Assembly (NCBI GenBank): GCA_963422595.1
Contig: OY730298.1
Coordinates: 1,178,001-1,242,000 of the forward strand
Source: G963422595 sp963422595
GTDB taxonomy: Bacteria; Pseudomonadota; Gammaproteobacteria; UBA4575
DNA: 64,000 nt
Reading direction: 5' to 3'
Below the pieces are notes generated by a model. It saw only the letters and a program-made list of their open reading frames with translations, was not told the DNA's origin and did no database searches. Below are positions 11,835-21,653 of this stretch, piece by piece; positions within the stretch are counted from its first letter, which is position 1, and every line of letters begins with the position of its first letter. Made by a program: the position numbers and the translations under genes.

Positions 11835-12407
11835 ATGAAAGAAATTGATCGAGAGCTTTTATCGCGCATATTAGATGAAGATGCCTCTGAATTTGAGGCA
11901 CAACGTATATTAAAAGAAATGCGATCTAGCCCTGAGCTTCACGCTACGTTTCAGCGCTATAACATCATAGGACATGCGATGCGTAAACAATTGCCTGCTC
12001 GAATCAACTATAACTTTACAAATGAAGTTATGGGCAGACTATCCGGCGGACCGATCTCAGATTCAGCTGCATCGGTGCAAGCTGTTATGAATCCAAACAG
12101 AATGAAGATTGCGATGGGTTTAGCCATTGCCGCCTCAATTGCGATACTTTCGCTAATCACGATTCAAAACCTCATACGGCCCAACGCGAGCGCAAATAAT
12201 ATTCCAGTGGTTGCAGAACGTAGCATTGAGGCAAGCAAGATACAGCAGGTTATTCAAGAAGATTTGCAAAACTTTCTTTCAAATCCCAGAGCTGCGGAAG
12301 AATTTAATAGCTATATAGTAAATCATGTGGAATACGCATCCCCTCGAATGTCAATGCCACATGCAAGAATTGTTGGCTATGATCAAGGCGAATATAACCA
12401 AGAATAA
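11835..12407 (+). CDS. rseA: anti-sigma-E factor RseA/MucA
   Basis: Inner-membrane protein that sequesters sigma-E until DegS and RseP cleave it. The 190-residue product has a cytoplasmic RseA_N domain (LLSRILDEDASEFEAQRIL, then FQRYNIIGHAMRKQLP). One membrane segment follows (residues ~93-113, IAMGLAIAASIAILSLIT), and then a periplasmic tail with FNSYIVNHVEYAS. It begins 20 bp after rpoE and ends 11 bp before rseB. Confidence 0.92.
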   Translation: MKEIDRELLSRILDEDASEFEAQRILKEMRSSPELHATFQRYNIIGHAMRKQLPARINYNFTNEVMGRLSGGPISDSAASVQAVMNPNRMKIAMGLAIAASIAILSLITIQNLIRPNASANNIPVVAERSIEASKIQQVIQEDLQNFLSNPRAAEEFNSYIVNHVEYASPRMSMPHARIVGYDQGEYNQE

Positions 12408-12418
12408 CTGATCACAGC

Positions 12419-13387
12419 ATGTCTCGACACTGGCTATTGTTAGCGGCTTTTTTAGTTTGTAACCTATCTGTTGCACTTGCAGAAGATGGTTTGCAGACGC
12501 TGCTAAGCAATATGAATGGAACCTTGGAAATGGGCAACTACCAAGGCACGTTCGTATTTATGCGCAATGGCAACGTTGAGACCATGAGGATCACCCATGC
12601 TTACTCATCGGACCGCGGTGTTAAAGAAAAGCTAACTTCGTTAACTGGGGATGCACGTGAAGTTATCCGTGACCAGAATATACTTACATGCATATGGCCG
12701 AAAGAAAAATTGGTTGTTATTGAACCTGCTCGTGCAAGACATGGATTACCTTCATCTTTGCCGGAGAATGTAAACGAACTGGCGCTGCATTATAAACTAA
12801 CAGAAGTGGGGCAATCACGGATAGCAGGTTTTAACTGCACCATGGTGCGCTTCGAGCCATTAGACGAGTTCCGTTACGGGCATGAACTTTGTGTCAATGC
12901 AGAGCTTGGAATACTGCTTGAATCGAAAGTATTCGATGCCAGCAATAAAACTATAGAAAGCATGATGTTTGTCAGTTTTCGTCTGCTTGAATCTGTTCCA
13001 AGTGATTTATTTGAGCCGGGCGTACACTTAAATGATTACACTTGGAGGGTTGCGAGTGTTGAGTTGGACGGACAACTACAGCCTGATCGCGCGTGGAAAA
13101 TACAAAATCTACCCCCTGGATTTTCGTTAAATAACGTCACCAGAAGACTGATGAGTGCAAGCAAAAAACCTGTTCAGCATATAGTACTCACAGATGGTCT
13201 GGCATCCGTTTCAGTATTTATAACTAAAGTTGACGACCCTAAGCACGTTTATCGTGGCGCGCATACAAAAGGCATTATAAACGCCTATGCGCGAGATCTA
13301 AATCAGCATCAAATTACAATTATAGGTGAAGTACCTGAAAGCACTGTAAGGATGATTGGATCATCAATTTTTTATTCAGATCCGTAG
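12419..13387 (+). CDS. rseB: sigma-E regulatory protein RseB/MucB
   Basis: Periplasmic protein that binds the RseA tail and shields it from DegS; it is released by lipopolysaccharide signals. The 322-residue product has a signal peptide (WLLLAAFLVCNLSVALA). The LolA-like first domain follows, opening with LLSNMNGTLEMGNYQGTFVF. The smaller second domain covers LPPGFSLNNVTRRL to the end. It fits the third position of the sigma-E operon. Confidence 0.93.
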   Translation: MSRHWLLLAAFLVCNLSVALAEDGLQTLLSNMNGTLEMGNYQGTFVFMRNGNVETMRITHAYSSDRGVKEKLTSLTGDAREVIRDQNILTCIWPKEKLVVIEPARARHGLPSSLPENVNELALHYKLTEVGQSRIAGFNCTMVRFEPLDEFRYGHELCVNAELGILLESKVFDASNKTIESMMFVSFRLLESVPSDLFEPGVHLNDYTWRVASVELDGQLQPDRAWKIQNLPPGFSLNNVTRRLMSASKKPVQHIVLTDGLASVSVFITKVDDPKHVYRGAHTKGIINAYARDLNQHQITIIGEVPESTVRMIGSSIFYSDP

Positions 13388-13426
13388 AGAAAGCACACAG
13401 CTATAAAATGAACTTTTTCTCACGCA

Positions 13427-13455
13427 GAACTTTTTTAATCCTATCTGAGTCTGTT
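13427..13455 (+). promoter_or_regulatory. candidate sigma-E promoter before mucD
   Basis: GAACTT at 13427-13432, then 17 bases, then TCTGTT at 13450-13455. This is a good fit to the AlgU/sigma-E pattern and lies in the 160-base gap between rseB and mucD. It would let the protease gene respond to stress on its own. Confidence 0.5.
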
Positions 13456-13548
13456 AAATTCCTGGTGCCTTATAGCGTGTCAATAAAAAGGCTTGTTTAT
13501 AGCTATCGTAGTTTGAACAAATACAGAGATTAGAATGGAGTGTTAAGA

Positions 13549-14991
13549 ATGAAAGACAGGAATGTTTTTATTATTAAATTGTTTATCTGTGGGCTTTTAA
13601 TGTTTCTGGTAACCCCACAGGTGTATGCTCGTTATAACCTTCCGGACTTTACCGAACTCGTTGAAAAAAATGCCGATGCGGTTGTCAACATCAGTACCAG
13701 CAAGCAGACAAAAGTCGATCGGGGATTACCTCCTGGTATGGAGATACCGGATTTTCCTGAGGATAGTCCCTTTGGTGATTTTTTACGTAGATTTTTTGGT
13801 GAAAACGGCGGCAATGGAGAAGAGTTTTTCAACTCACGCTCACTGGGTTCCGGATTTATTATTTCGGCGGATGGGTACGTGATTACCAATCATCACGTAG
13901 TGAAAAATGCAGATGAAATTATCGTAAAGTTAAGTGATCGCAGGCAATTGATTGCTGAGCTGATTGGCAGCGATCCACGCAGCGATATCGCATTATTAAA
14001 GCTGGATGCTACCGGTTTATCGGCTGTATCGCTTGCATCTTCCGATGATATAAAAGTTGGTCAGTGGGTATTAGCCATTGGTTCACCATTTGGCTTTGAT
14101 GCGTCCGTTACTGCTGGAATTGTAAGTGCCAAAGGCCGCAGCTTGCCGAGTGAAAATTACGTACCTTTTATTCAGACAGACGTAGCTATTAACCCTGGAA
14201 ATTCAGGAGGCCCGTTATTTAATTTAGATGGCAAAGTTGTTGGCATTAACTCCCAAATTTATACTCGATCCGGCGGCTTTATGGGCTTATCGTTCGCGAT
14301 TCCTATAGGAGTCGCGATGGACGTGGTTAGTCAACTCAAAACGCATGGATACGTATCCAGAGGGTGGTTAGGAGTATACATACAAGAAGTTACACGTGAA
14401 CTGGCTCAGTCATTTGGCATGCAAAAGCCGGTAGGTGCACTGGTAGCTAAAATTTTGCCAGATAGTCCTGCTGAAGAATCTGATATTGAGATAGGTGACG
14501 TCATTCTGACCTATGATGGCAAAGAAGTAAAAAATTCTGCTGCTTTGCCACCTATGGTAGGTGGAACCAGAGTGGGTGAAATCGTGAAACTAAAAGTCAT
14601 GCGTGGGGGCAAAAAGAAAAATGTAAAATTGAAGATTGGCCAATTACCACCAGACGAAGATCGGGTACTTTTAAGTAAAGCCGGCCCCCATGAGCAGCCT
14701 GAAGACACCGTTTTAGGACTTACGTTGCGCGCGCTTACGCAAGAAGAAATACAGACCATGGAATTAGATCACGGTGGCCTCGTGGTATTAGACGTGCAAA
14801 CCGGCATAGCTATGGAAGCTGGAATCCGTAAGGGTGACGTGATTCAAATGATCAATAGTAAGCAGATTGACAGCATTAGTGAGTTTAAGAAACAAGTAGA
14901 AGCGCTGCCGCCTGGTAAATATGTTTCTTTATTAGTGCAGCGTTCACAAGGACCAGAATTTCTGGCTATGCGCGCGCCTGAAAAAGAATAG
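13549..14991 (+). CDS. mucD: periplasmic serine protease MucD/DegP family
   Basis: HtrA-family protease and chaperone of the periplasm, a negative regulator of AlgU in Pseudomonas. From ATG 13549 (GGAG eight bases upstream) the product is 480 residues. It has a signal peptide, a trypsin-like domain with catalytic His in ITNHHVV, Asp in SDIALLKL and Ser in NPGNSGGPLF, then two PDZ domains (from about GWLGVYIQEVT and GLTLRALTQEE). A GTG nine bases upstream is possible but less likely. lepA follows at 91 bp. Confidence 0.94.
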   Translation: MKDRNVFIIKLFICGLLMFLVTPQVYARYNLPDFTELVEKNADAVVNISTSKQTKVDRGLPPGMEIPDFPEDSPFGDFLRRFFGENGGNGEEFFNSRSLGSGFIISADGYVITNHHVVKNADEIIVKLSDRRQLIAELIGSDPRSDIALLKLDATGLSAVSLASSDDIKVGQWVLAIGSPFGFDASVTAGIVSAKGRSLPSENYVPFIQTDVAINPGNSGGPLFNLDGKVVGINSQIYTRSGGFMGLSFAIPIGVAMDVVSQLKTHGYVSRGWLGVYIQEVTRELAQSFGMQKPVGALVAKILPDSPAEESDIEIGDVILTYDGKEVKNSAALPPMVGGTRVGEIVKLKVMRGGKKKNVKLKIGQLPPDEDRVLLSKAGPHEQPEDTVLGLTLRALTQEEIQTMELDHGGLVVLDVQTGIAMEAGIRKGDVIQMINSKQIDSISEFKKQVEALPPGKYVSLLVQRSQGPEFLAMRAPEKE

Positions 14992-15082
14992 TGGAAACTC
15001 ATCAAGAGTAAGCGACAGTCTGGTCTGCTTATTTGAGTTCTGAATATCTGGGCAAGCCTTTAGGTTAACTCTCGAGTTTTAT

Positions 15083-16873
15083 ATGGAGCGTGTTCGCAAC
15101 TTTTCAATTATTGCGCATATTGATCATGGAAAATCCACGTTGGCAGATCGATTCATTCAGCGTTGTGGCGGTTTATCTGAGCGTGAAATGAATGAACAAG
15201 TTCTGGATTCAATGGACATTGAGCGCGAGCGTGGTATTACAATTAAAGCTCAAAGCGTCTCGCTGCAATATAAGGCGAATGATGGCTACAGTTATCAGCT
15301 AAATTTTATTGACACGCCTGGACACGTTGATTTCTCTTACGAAGTTTCCCGCTCCTTAGCAGCTTGCGAAGGTGCATTACTCATCGTTGATGCATCTCAA
15401 GGGGTGGAGGCTCAAAGTGTCGCAAATTGCTACTTAGCGATAGAACTTGGGCTGGAAATAATCCCGGTATTAAACAAGATTGATCTACCATCCGCCGAAC
15501 CGGAGCGAGTCACATCTGAAATAAAAGAAGTCATTGGTATTGATATATCGGAACCCCTACTGGTTAGTGCCAAGACCGGCGAAGGAATAGAAAATGTATT
15601 GGCGGCGATCGTGAATCGATTTCCTGCTCCCATAAGCTGTGTAGACGCGCCCCTCAAAGCACTCATTATCGACTCGTGGTTTGATAACTACGTCGGGGTG
15701 ATTTCGCTGGTGCGTGTGATGGATGGCATAATCAGGCCTAAGCAAAGGGTTATGGTGATGTCATCTGGGCGCAGTTATCAAGTTGAAAAGGTGGGTATAT
15801 TTACTCCTAAGCGTACGGAAATCGGGATACTAAAGTCCGGACAAGTAGGTTACGTTATCTGTGGAATTAAAGACATAACGGCGGCGAAAGTAGGCGACAC
15901 TTTCACATCGGTGTTACAGCCTGCGGCCCGGCCACTGGCGGGTTTTAAGGAAATACAACCTAATGTTTTTGCTGGGCTATTTCCAGTTAATTCAGGTGAT
16001 TACGAATCATTTCGTGACGCGCTGGAAAAACTCCGTCTCAACGACTCAGCGTTTATCTATGAACCCGAAGTTTCTGATGCGCTTGGATTCGGTTTTCGTT
16101 GCGGGTTTCTGGGCATGCTGCATATGGAGATTGTTCAGGAACGGCTTGAGCGTGAATATTCATTAAACTTGATTACTACCGCACCCACGGTAACCCACCA
16201 AGTGTGCACCATGGACGGTGAAGTTCACAGCATACATAATCCATCTACCTTGCCGTCCGCAAATAGAGTCAAAGAGATTCGCGAGCCTATTATTCATGCA
16301 TCGATTTTAGTGTCTCACGAATACGTAGGAAACGTCATCACCTTATGTATAGAAAAGCGCGGCACACAAAAAAGCGTACACTATCATGGCAGTCAGGTAT
16401 CAATAGTATTTGAATTACCTTTAAGTGAAGTGGTGTTAGATTTTTTCGACAAACTAAAATCAGTAAGCCGTGGTTATGCTTCGTTTGATTACTGCCAATC
16501 TCATTTTGCCGTTGCGCCTTTAGTGAAGCTGGATATATTGATTAATGGCGAGAGAGTGGACGCCCTGTCAGCAATTATACATAGAGGCCAGGCGCAATCT
16601 TATGGAAGAGATCTCGCGGCCAGAATGAAAGAAATTATTCCAAGGCAAATGTACGATGTGGTAATACAGGCTGCAATAGGCTCCAAAATTATTGCGCGCA
16701 CCACGACCAAAGCCCTGCGAAAAAATGTCACTGCGAAATGTTACGGCGGAGACGTAACACGCAAGAAAAAGCTATTAGAAAAGCAAAAAGCAGGGAAAAA
16801 ACGTATGAAACAGATTGGTAAAGTAACGATTCCCCAAGAAGCGTTTTTAGCCGTATTGCACATTGACAGATAA
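15083..16873 (+). CDS. lepA: elongation factor 4 (LepA)
   Basis: Ribosome-binding GTPase that can back-translocate tRNAs and influences initiation. The 596-residue product starts [19 protein letters not shown], with the G1 motif AHIDHGKS. Switch II is [12 protein letters not shown] and the G4 motif is NKID. The family-specific C-terminal domain follows from [10 protein letters not shown] to [14 protein letters not shown]. Length matches E. coli LepA (599). The usual next gene, lepB, is absent and a metallo-hydrolase gene follows instead. Confidence 0.97.
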   Translation: MERVRNFSIIAHIDHGKSTLADRFIQRCGGLSEREMNEQVLDSMDIERERGITIKAQSVSLQYKANDGYSYQLNFIDTPGHVDFSYEVSRSLAACEGALLIVDASQGVEAQSVANCYLAIELGLEIIPVLNKIDLPSAEPERVTSEIKEVIGIDISEPLLVSAKTGEGIENVLAAIVNRFPAPISCVDAPLKALIIDSWFDNYVGVISLVRVMDGIIRPKQRVMVMSSGRSYQVEKVGIFTPKRTEIGILKSGQVGYVICGIKDITAAKVGDTFTSVLQPAARPLAGFKEIQPNVFAGLFPVNSGDYESFRDALEKLRLNDSAFIYEPEVSDALGFGFRCGFLGMLHMEIVQERLEREYSLNLITTAPTVTHQVCTMDGEVHSIHNPSTLPSANRVKEIREPIIHASILVSHEYVGNVITLCIEKRGTQKSVHYHGSQVSIVFELPLSEVVLDFFDKLKSVSRGYASFDYCQSHFAVAPLVKLDILINGERVDALSAIIHRGQAQSYGRDLAARMKEIIPRQMYDVVIQAAIGSKIIARTTTKALRKNVTAKCYGGDVTRKKKLLEKQKAGKKRMKQIGKVTIPQEAFLAVLHIDR

Positions 16874-16905
16874 CCATGCCAAACCAAGGTATAGGTAAAT
16901 TATTC

Positions 16906-17838
16906 ATGCGCAGGATATCCGTATTAACTCTCGTTACCTCATTGATGCTCATCTTCCCCGTGGTTTTATTTGCGGATTACATGCGCGTCACGTTACTAGG
17001 TACTGGTAGTCCACGACCAGACGTTGATCGATCAGGCCCCGCAGTACTGGTCGAAGTCAGTGGAAAATATTTACTATTTGACGCTGGGCGCGGTGTCGTT
17101 CAAAGACTCAATCAACTGAATATTCCTTTTTCCGAAATCCAGCTGGTTTTTCTGACCCATCTTCATTATGATCATATTTCGGCACTGGATGATCTATGGC
17201 TTACAGGATGGATATACCAGCGCCAACAACCACTGCAAGTATATGGTCCAAATGGTACCGACACCTTTGTGCAAGGATTACGCCAGGCTTATGCCTATGA
17301 TATTTCAGTACGGCACACCTACACGGGGCTGAGTAAAAACTCGGCACGACTAATTGCCAACGAAATAAAACCGGGCGTAATTCATCTTCATAACGGCGGC
17401 GTTAAAGTGACAGCCTTTTTGGTTGACCATGGGCCTGTGGCTCCCGCCTATGGTTACAGAATTGATTTTGGAGATCGCTCAGTGGTGATATCTGGTGATA
17501 CCACTTATTCAAAAAATTTAATTGATCATTCTCAGGGAGTGGATTTACTGGTGCATGAGATTTTTTATGCCGAGTCGAATCTGCTTAACAACAATCCGCG
17601 CTTGCGAAACATACAACGCTATCATACTAATGCAGATCAAATGTTACGTATTTTACATGCGGTTAAGCCGCGTATAGCCGTGCTTACTCATGCAATACTT
17701 CCTGGCACTGAAGAAGATACGCTGATGAAAAAGCTGCAAGACAATTATCATGGAAAACTGCGCATTGGGGATGATCTTATGAGAATCGGAATAGGGCACA
17801 GTATAAAAGTGATACCATACAAACAGAATAATTATTAG
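16906..17838 (+). CDS. exported metallo-beta-lactamase-fold hydrolase
   Basis: Zinc hydrolase of the RNase Z/arylsulfatase-like group, probably periplasmic. From ATG 16906 the product starts with a signal peptide (RISVLTLVTSLMLIFPVVLF). It then shows LLGTGSPRPD, the metal site HLHYDH, a second metal His in VDHGPVAPAYGYR, SGDT with an Asp ligand, and a late His in VLTHAI. Similar proteins are annotated as arylsulfatase or ribonuclease Z homologs; substrate cannot be told. An ATG at 16876, three bases after lepA, is possible, but it would put ten residues before the signal peptide and has no ribosome site. Confidence 0.82.
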   Translation: MRRISVLTLVTSLMLIFPVVLFADYMRVTLLGTGSPRPDVDRSGPAVLVEVSGKYLLFDAGRGVVQRLNQLNIPFSEIQLVFLTHLHYDHISALDDLWLTGWIYQRQQPLQVYGPNGTDTFVQGLRQAYAYDISVRHTYTGLSKNSARLIANEIKPGVIHLHNGGVKVTAFLVDHGPVAPAYGYRIDFGDRSVVISGDTTYSKNLIDHSQGVDLLVHEIFYAESNLLNNNPRLRNIQRYHTNADQMLRILHAVKPRIAVLTHAILPGTEEDTLMKKLQDNYHGKLRIGDDLMRIGIGHSIKVIPYKQNNY

Positions 17839-17871
17839 CTTTTTACTACGGCATTCCGAGCAAAGTCATCT

Positions 17872-18690
17872 ATGCAACTCGATTATTCCAAGCCACTTCT
17901 TATGGGCGTGCTCAACGTCACCCCCGACAGTTTTTCCGATGGCGGCATGTATCCATCTTCTAAAGACGCCATAACTCGCGGCATCGAAATGTTTAAGCAA
18001 GGCGCAGATATAATTGATGTAGGAGGTGAATCGACCCGCCCGGGAGCTAGGCGCATAGATGCGACGGAACAAAAGCGCAGAGTGATTGATGTAATCGCAG
18101 GTTTGCGGAAGGAACTGCCAGTGCATATTCATATCAGTATAGATACCACCTTATCTGAAGTGGCCAGAGCATCTTTAGACGCAGGTGCTTCGATGCTGAA
18201 TGATGTGAGCGCAGGTCGGGAAGATAAGAATATCTTAACGCTCGCGGCTGATTTCGGAATACCTGTTTGTTTAATGCACGTACAGGGCACCCCAGCCACT
18301 ATGCAAGATAATCCCGTCTATAAGGACGTCACCAGAGAAGTCTCAGAGTTTTTAGCCAGGCGGGCAAAAGTAGCTGAAGCCGTGGGAGTAAAAAGAGAAA
18401 ATATAATACTTGACCCCGGCATCGGTTTTGGAAAGCGTACCCAACATAACTTAGAACTACTGCAAAATTTAGGAAAACTCACTTGCTTGGGTTATCCAAT
18501 TTTACTTGGCACAAGCCGCAAACGTTTTATGGGTGAAATATCCAGGCAAGAAAATCCAAGAGAAAGAATGCCCGCAACTTGCGCGACCTCCGCGTTAGGA
18601 GTGTGTGCTGGAGTAAAAATATTTCGCGTGCACGACATATGGCAGAACCGTCAGGCTTTAGACGTTACCTGGGCTATTTACACCTGCTAA
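17872..18690 (+). CDS. folP: dihydropteroate synthase
   Basis: Joins p-aminobenzoate to dihydropterin pyrophosphate in folate synthesis; target of sulfonamides. The 272-residue TIM barrel shows the two signatures MGVLNVTPDSFSDGG and IDVGGESTRPGA. It continues with DVSAG, MHVQGTPATMQ, LDPGIGFGK and LLGTSRKRFMG. It ends with FRVHDIWQNRQALDVTWAI. It lies 33 bp after the metallo-hydrolase. The organism also makes methanopterin, so it runs both folate and H4MPT routes. Confidence 0.95.
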   Translation: MQLDYSKPLLMGVLNVTPDSFSDGGMYPSSKDAITRGIEMFKQGADIIDVGGESTRPGARRIDATEQKRRVIDVIAGLRKELPVHIHISIDTTLSEVARASLDAGASMLNDVSAGREDKNILTLAADFGIPVCLMHVQGTPATMQDNPVYKDVTREVSEFLARRAKVAEAVGVKRENIILDPGIGFGKRTQHNLELLQNLGKLTCLGYPILLGTSRKRFMGEISRQENPRERMPATCATSALGVCAGVKIFRVHDIWQNRQALDVTWAIYTC

Positions 18691-18848
18691 CCCCGGGGTG
18701 GCAAGCTTAGCCAATACTGCCAGGTAAAGTGGATGGTTCAACGTGGACAGATTGCCGTGCAGACTCGGGTCCGCCATATGATTTCATTACCTTAAACTAA
18801 AAACTAACAGGAAAGAAACTGAGAGTGTTTTGAAATCATTGCATCAAA

Positions 18849-19151
18849 TCAGAGCACCACTTCAAATCCCTCGAATTCCGGTTTACCCAAATACACCGGC
18901 TTCGCGTCACCGGCGTTCGCATGTGCCTTACGGAAGGCCTCGGATTTTGTCCAGGCTTCAAAGGCCTGTCTGGATTCCCAAATAGAATGCGAGGCAAACA
19001 AGCTGAATTCATCTGTAGCCGGGCCACTCAACAAGTGAAATTCTTTGAAGCCGGGCACCTCGTCTAAAAAAGTTTCACGGTTTTTCCAAATTTCAAGGAA
19101 ATCATCCTCACAACCACGAACGATCTTAAAGCGATTCATTGCAACGAACAT
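18849..19151 (-). CDS. antibiotic biosynthesis monooxygenase-fold protein (HmoB/IsdG-like)
   Basis: A 100-residue ferredoxin-like dimeric alpha-beta barrel protein. It starts MFVAMNRFKIVRGCEDDFLE, followed by WKNRETFLDEVPGFKEF and SHSIWESRQAFEAWTKSEAF. Related proteins degrade haem or act as small monooxygenases. The start is set by GGAGGAA seven bases before ATG 19149-19151; the open frame runs 17 codons further upstream without a ribosome site. It stands alone downstream of folP on the other strand. Confidence 0.8.
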   Translation of the reverse strand: MFVAMNRFKIVRGCEDDFLEIWKNRETFLDEVPGFKEFHLLSGPATDEFSLFASHSIWESRQAFEAWTKSEAFRKAHANAGDAKPVYLGKPEFEGFEVVL

Positions 19152-19342
19152 AAGTATTCCTCCAGATTGAATTACGTAGAAACTCTGACTGCCTGGCCCC
19201 ATTGACCACCTTGTTATTCCATGTACGTTAGGCGATTGTTTATTCTAACGCACCGCCGGAAATTGATGTAAAGACAACCATACCCTGCCGGTTATGTTTA
19301 CCAGCGTTTGAAGTGTGAAATAAATTAGTGCCGATACTTCGG

Positions 19343-19873
19343 TTAAGTTATTTCTAACACCTCTGCGTCATAACTGAATTGCTCACTGGTAAACGCTTTT
19401 ATACAGAACAGAATGCTGGCCATCATGCCCCAAATTAACCCGATCACTACGCCGCCATCTAATAATCCTCGCCAGGGTTGTGGCAGCAAATGAAACAAAA
19501 GAATGAAAACAATAATCGCTACCGTTAATATATAGGTTACAGTAACGCGTTTTTTAGGCGCATGGAAATAACTCATACAAAATAGTGGCGCAAGCAGTAA
19601 CCGTAAAAAAGTAGTATGTTGCGTCAAATACTTAGCTCGCGCGGCAAAGCGAGGCGAGAATTTTTTTTGGAAACCTTTATAACCTTCGCTATAAGCCATG
19701 AACAGTAAGAAAGTGATAAAAACCAGCCAATGTGTCCAATTCAATGGCATTTGCAAAGCCTCAATCGACCTTTCCGTCAGGCGCCAGACTGCATAGCCCA
19801 GCAATAACAAAAATCCCAGAATTCCCCAGATCGCGGCGATAGTTCCCGTCACGGTCGCAGGTTTTTTGCTCAT
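19343..19873 (-). CDS. integral membrane protein of unknown function
   Basis: A 176-residue protein starting MSKKPATVTGTIAAIWG, with about four to five hydrophobic segments: LGFLLLLGYAVW, HWLVFITFLLFMAYS, LLLAPLFCMSYF, VTYILTVAIIVFILLF and GVVIGLIWGMMASILFC. A charged loop with SPRFAARAKYLTQ lies between the second and third. I do not recognise the family. The open frame extends 29 codons further upstream, but the MSKK start looks natural for a membrane protein. Confidence 0.65.
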   Translation of the reverse strand: MSKKPATVTGTIAAIWGILGFLLLLGYAVWRLTERSIEALQMPLNWTHWLVFITFLLFMAYSEGYKGFQKKFSPRFAARAKYLTQHTTFLRLLLAPLFCMSYFHAPKKRVTVTYILTVAIIVFILLFHLLPQPWRGLLDGGVVIGLIWGMMASILFCIKAFTSEQFSYDAEVLEIT

Positions 19874-20601
19874 TGAATATGTTGAGTGGCGCGCAAGACT
19901 GCTAAAAGTTAGTGGCAAGCTCACACGGTAAAATAAATGGAAAAACCCTGAGCAGCGCACAGTGATCGACCTGTCAATACGAAAATGTGATAACTACAGA
20001 TTGCATCTTTTTGCATCGGTTACAGAATCCTGACCTTCCTTGTATGCCCATATTTATACTTTTTACTTCTCGTTATTCTGCACATCCATGTTCGCATCTT
20101 TTACTACACATTCTACAGGTTCATTTCCACACGGCTCATACATAGCTCGCTCCCGTATCTGACGAAGGCTGCATGTCCCACTTGTGGGTCTCGCCAGACT
20201 TTATGAACGAGGCTTAGGCTGTGCTCAGCTACGGCAATTCATCTGCATCCATACGTGCAAAAATACCGATACTCCCACAGTCGAATGACCAGCTCGGTTA
20301 CTTCAGGAGCAAGAAGATTACCTACTAAAAATATTATTCTCAGGCAGGTTAATCGGGATTATTTTCGTGATTTCAGATTGCTCCAAATAATATATACACA
20401 TGCTAATGCCATTAACAGATATACAAATTCATACATATTTTCCTCCAATCGTTTATCTACGCTGGCCAATAATACCATCTTTACCACTATGAAAAGATAC
20501 AAACGTGGATATACAGGACGTTCAGGGTAACGCATAGTAAACGATGTAGAGTAGAATGAACCTGATTAAAACTAAACATTTATCCGCGGGAGATGACGAA
20601 C
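19874..20601. other. gene-poor stretch with one copy of a dispersed repeat core
   Basis: About 730 bases without a convincing gene. An 18-nt block, acatccatgttcgcatct at 20082-20099, is repeated exactly at 23045-23062 upstream of mtoX. It matches the core of the longer repeat family found at 28.9, 46.8, 53.0 and 58.9 kb. A 91-codon frame at 20255-20530 has no family features and was not accepted. Confidence 0.5.
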
Positions 20602-20988
20602 ATGTCAAAATGGCGCGAAATCAAACCTGAACAAACTTACACAGAGGCACAAATAAAGGCAAGATTGGCGGAACAACTGCCCACCTGGTTCTACGAAAAT
20701 GGCTGGATACGCCGTAAATACAGAACCCATAGCTGGAAGGGCACGCTGATGGTGGTGAATACCATCGGCCATCTGGCAGAGGCGGCGTTTCATCACCCCG
20801 ACCTGAGCGTGTCTTACGCCTTTGTAGTGTGTAAATTGATGAACCACGCTGCCAAAGGCGTTACCAATAAAGACTTTGATCTAGCCAGGAAAATCGAAGA
20901 AGTGCTGATGTGGCAGCCTGGAAAGGAGCAAGGGGACCTGGAAGGAACCCCTAGCGATCCACGCTTCGCATATATCCAGTATAGGTGA
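20602..20988 (+). CDS. pterin-4a-carbinolamine dehydratase family protein
   Basis: A 128-residue member of the PCD/DCoH family. The catalytic signature is visible: EAAFHHPDLSVSYAFVVCKL, then NHAAKGVTNKDFDLARKIE, with paired His, a later His and an Asp at the usual spacing. Similar genes (pcd) belong to H4MPT gene clusters of methylotrophs, where they probably act on pterin intermediates. Here it stands apart from the cluster at 29-45 kb. GGGAG nine bases before ATG 20602 favours this start over the ATG at 20593. Confidence 0.85.
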   Translation: MSKWREIKPEQTYTEAQIKARLAEQLPTWFYENGWIRRKYRTHSWKGTLMVVNTIGHLAEAAFHHPDLSVSYAFVVCKLMNHAAKGVTNKDFDLARKIEEVLMWQPGKEQGDLEGTPSDPRFAYIQYR

Positions 20989-21073
20989 TGCCGGATTGAT
21001 GGAGTTACACTTGTGGCATATAGTACCCTAATCATAACAAGAAATAATGAAATAGGAACCAGGGGCAGTTACC

Positions 21074-21376
21074 GTGATAGATACTTTAGCTACTACAAAC
21101 GACTTGCTAAATGCTGGCATTGAGCGACCCCAGGCGGAAGCCATTGCCCGCAACATCAGCAATGTAGCTAAAGAAGCAGAGAATGCCGCCAAAGCTGTAA
21201 TCAAAAACCAGGAACTGGCTACCCGTGGCGACCTACGAGGAGGTATTCAGACCCTGGAGGGAAAGATTGACGCCCTACGAGCGGCAATGTACCGAGCTTT
21301 ATTGATGCTGGGAGTAGCCTTGGTTGGCGCACAGATAGCGATTGTAACTGTAGCCGTACAAGTGATTACAGGGTAA
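21074..21376 (+). CDS. coiled-coil protein with C-terminal membrane segment (DUF1640-like)
   Basis: A 100-residue protein starting at GTG with AGGGG upstream. Residues ~18-72 are a helix rich in Ala, Glu and Lys (AKEAENAAKAVIKNQELA, then LEGKIDALRAAMYRA). Residues ~76-98 are one membrane segment (LMLGVALVGAQIAIVTVAVQ). This layout matches DUF1640/CCDC90-like bacterial proteins of unknown role. No operon partner is clear. Confidence 0.65.
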   Translation: MIDTLATTNDLLNAGIERPQAEAIARNISNVAKEAENAAKAVIKNQELATRGDLRGGIQTLEGKIDALRAAMYRALLMLGVALVGAQIAIVTVAVQVITG

Positions 21377-21653
21377 TGGCCAACCACCAGTACTTTGACA
21401 CCTACGAGCAGACGCATCGTACAGGAAGGGAAAGCTAAGACAAAGACTTGCGCCAGCGCGCACATATTTGCGGTGATAGAAAGGTAAGGCTATGCCACAC
21501 GACTAGATGAGGGAAATGCCAAAACAGAAGTGCACACCACTATGAACATCTCATCCATATATGAATTGACGCAGATAGAGCAAGCGATAATCGTACCTGC
21601 TGTGCGGACTATAATTCCCCTTTAGCCTGTAAGATAAAGGAAAGAATACGTCT

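Noticed and set aside
20255..20530. 91-codon open frame
   Set aside because: No ribosome site, no family features, many Arg and Ser codons typical of chance frames; it lies in a repeat-bearing gap.
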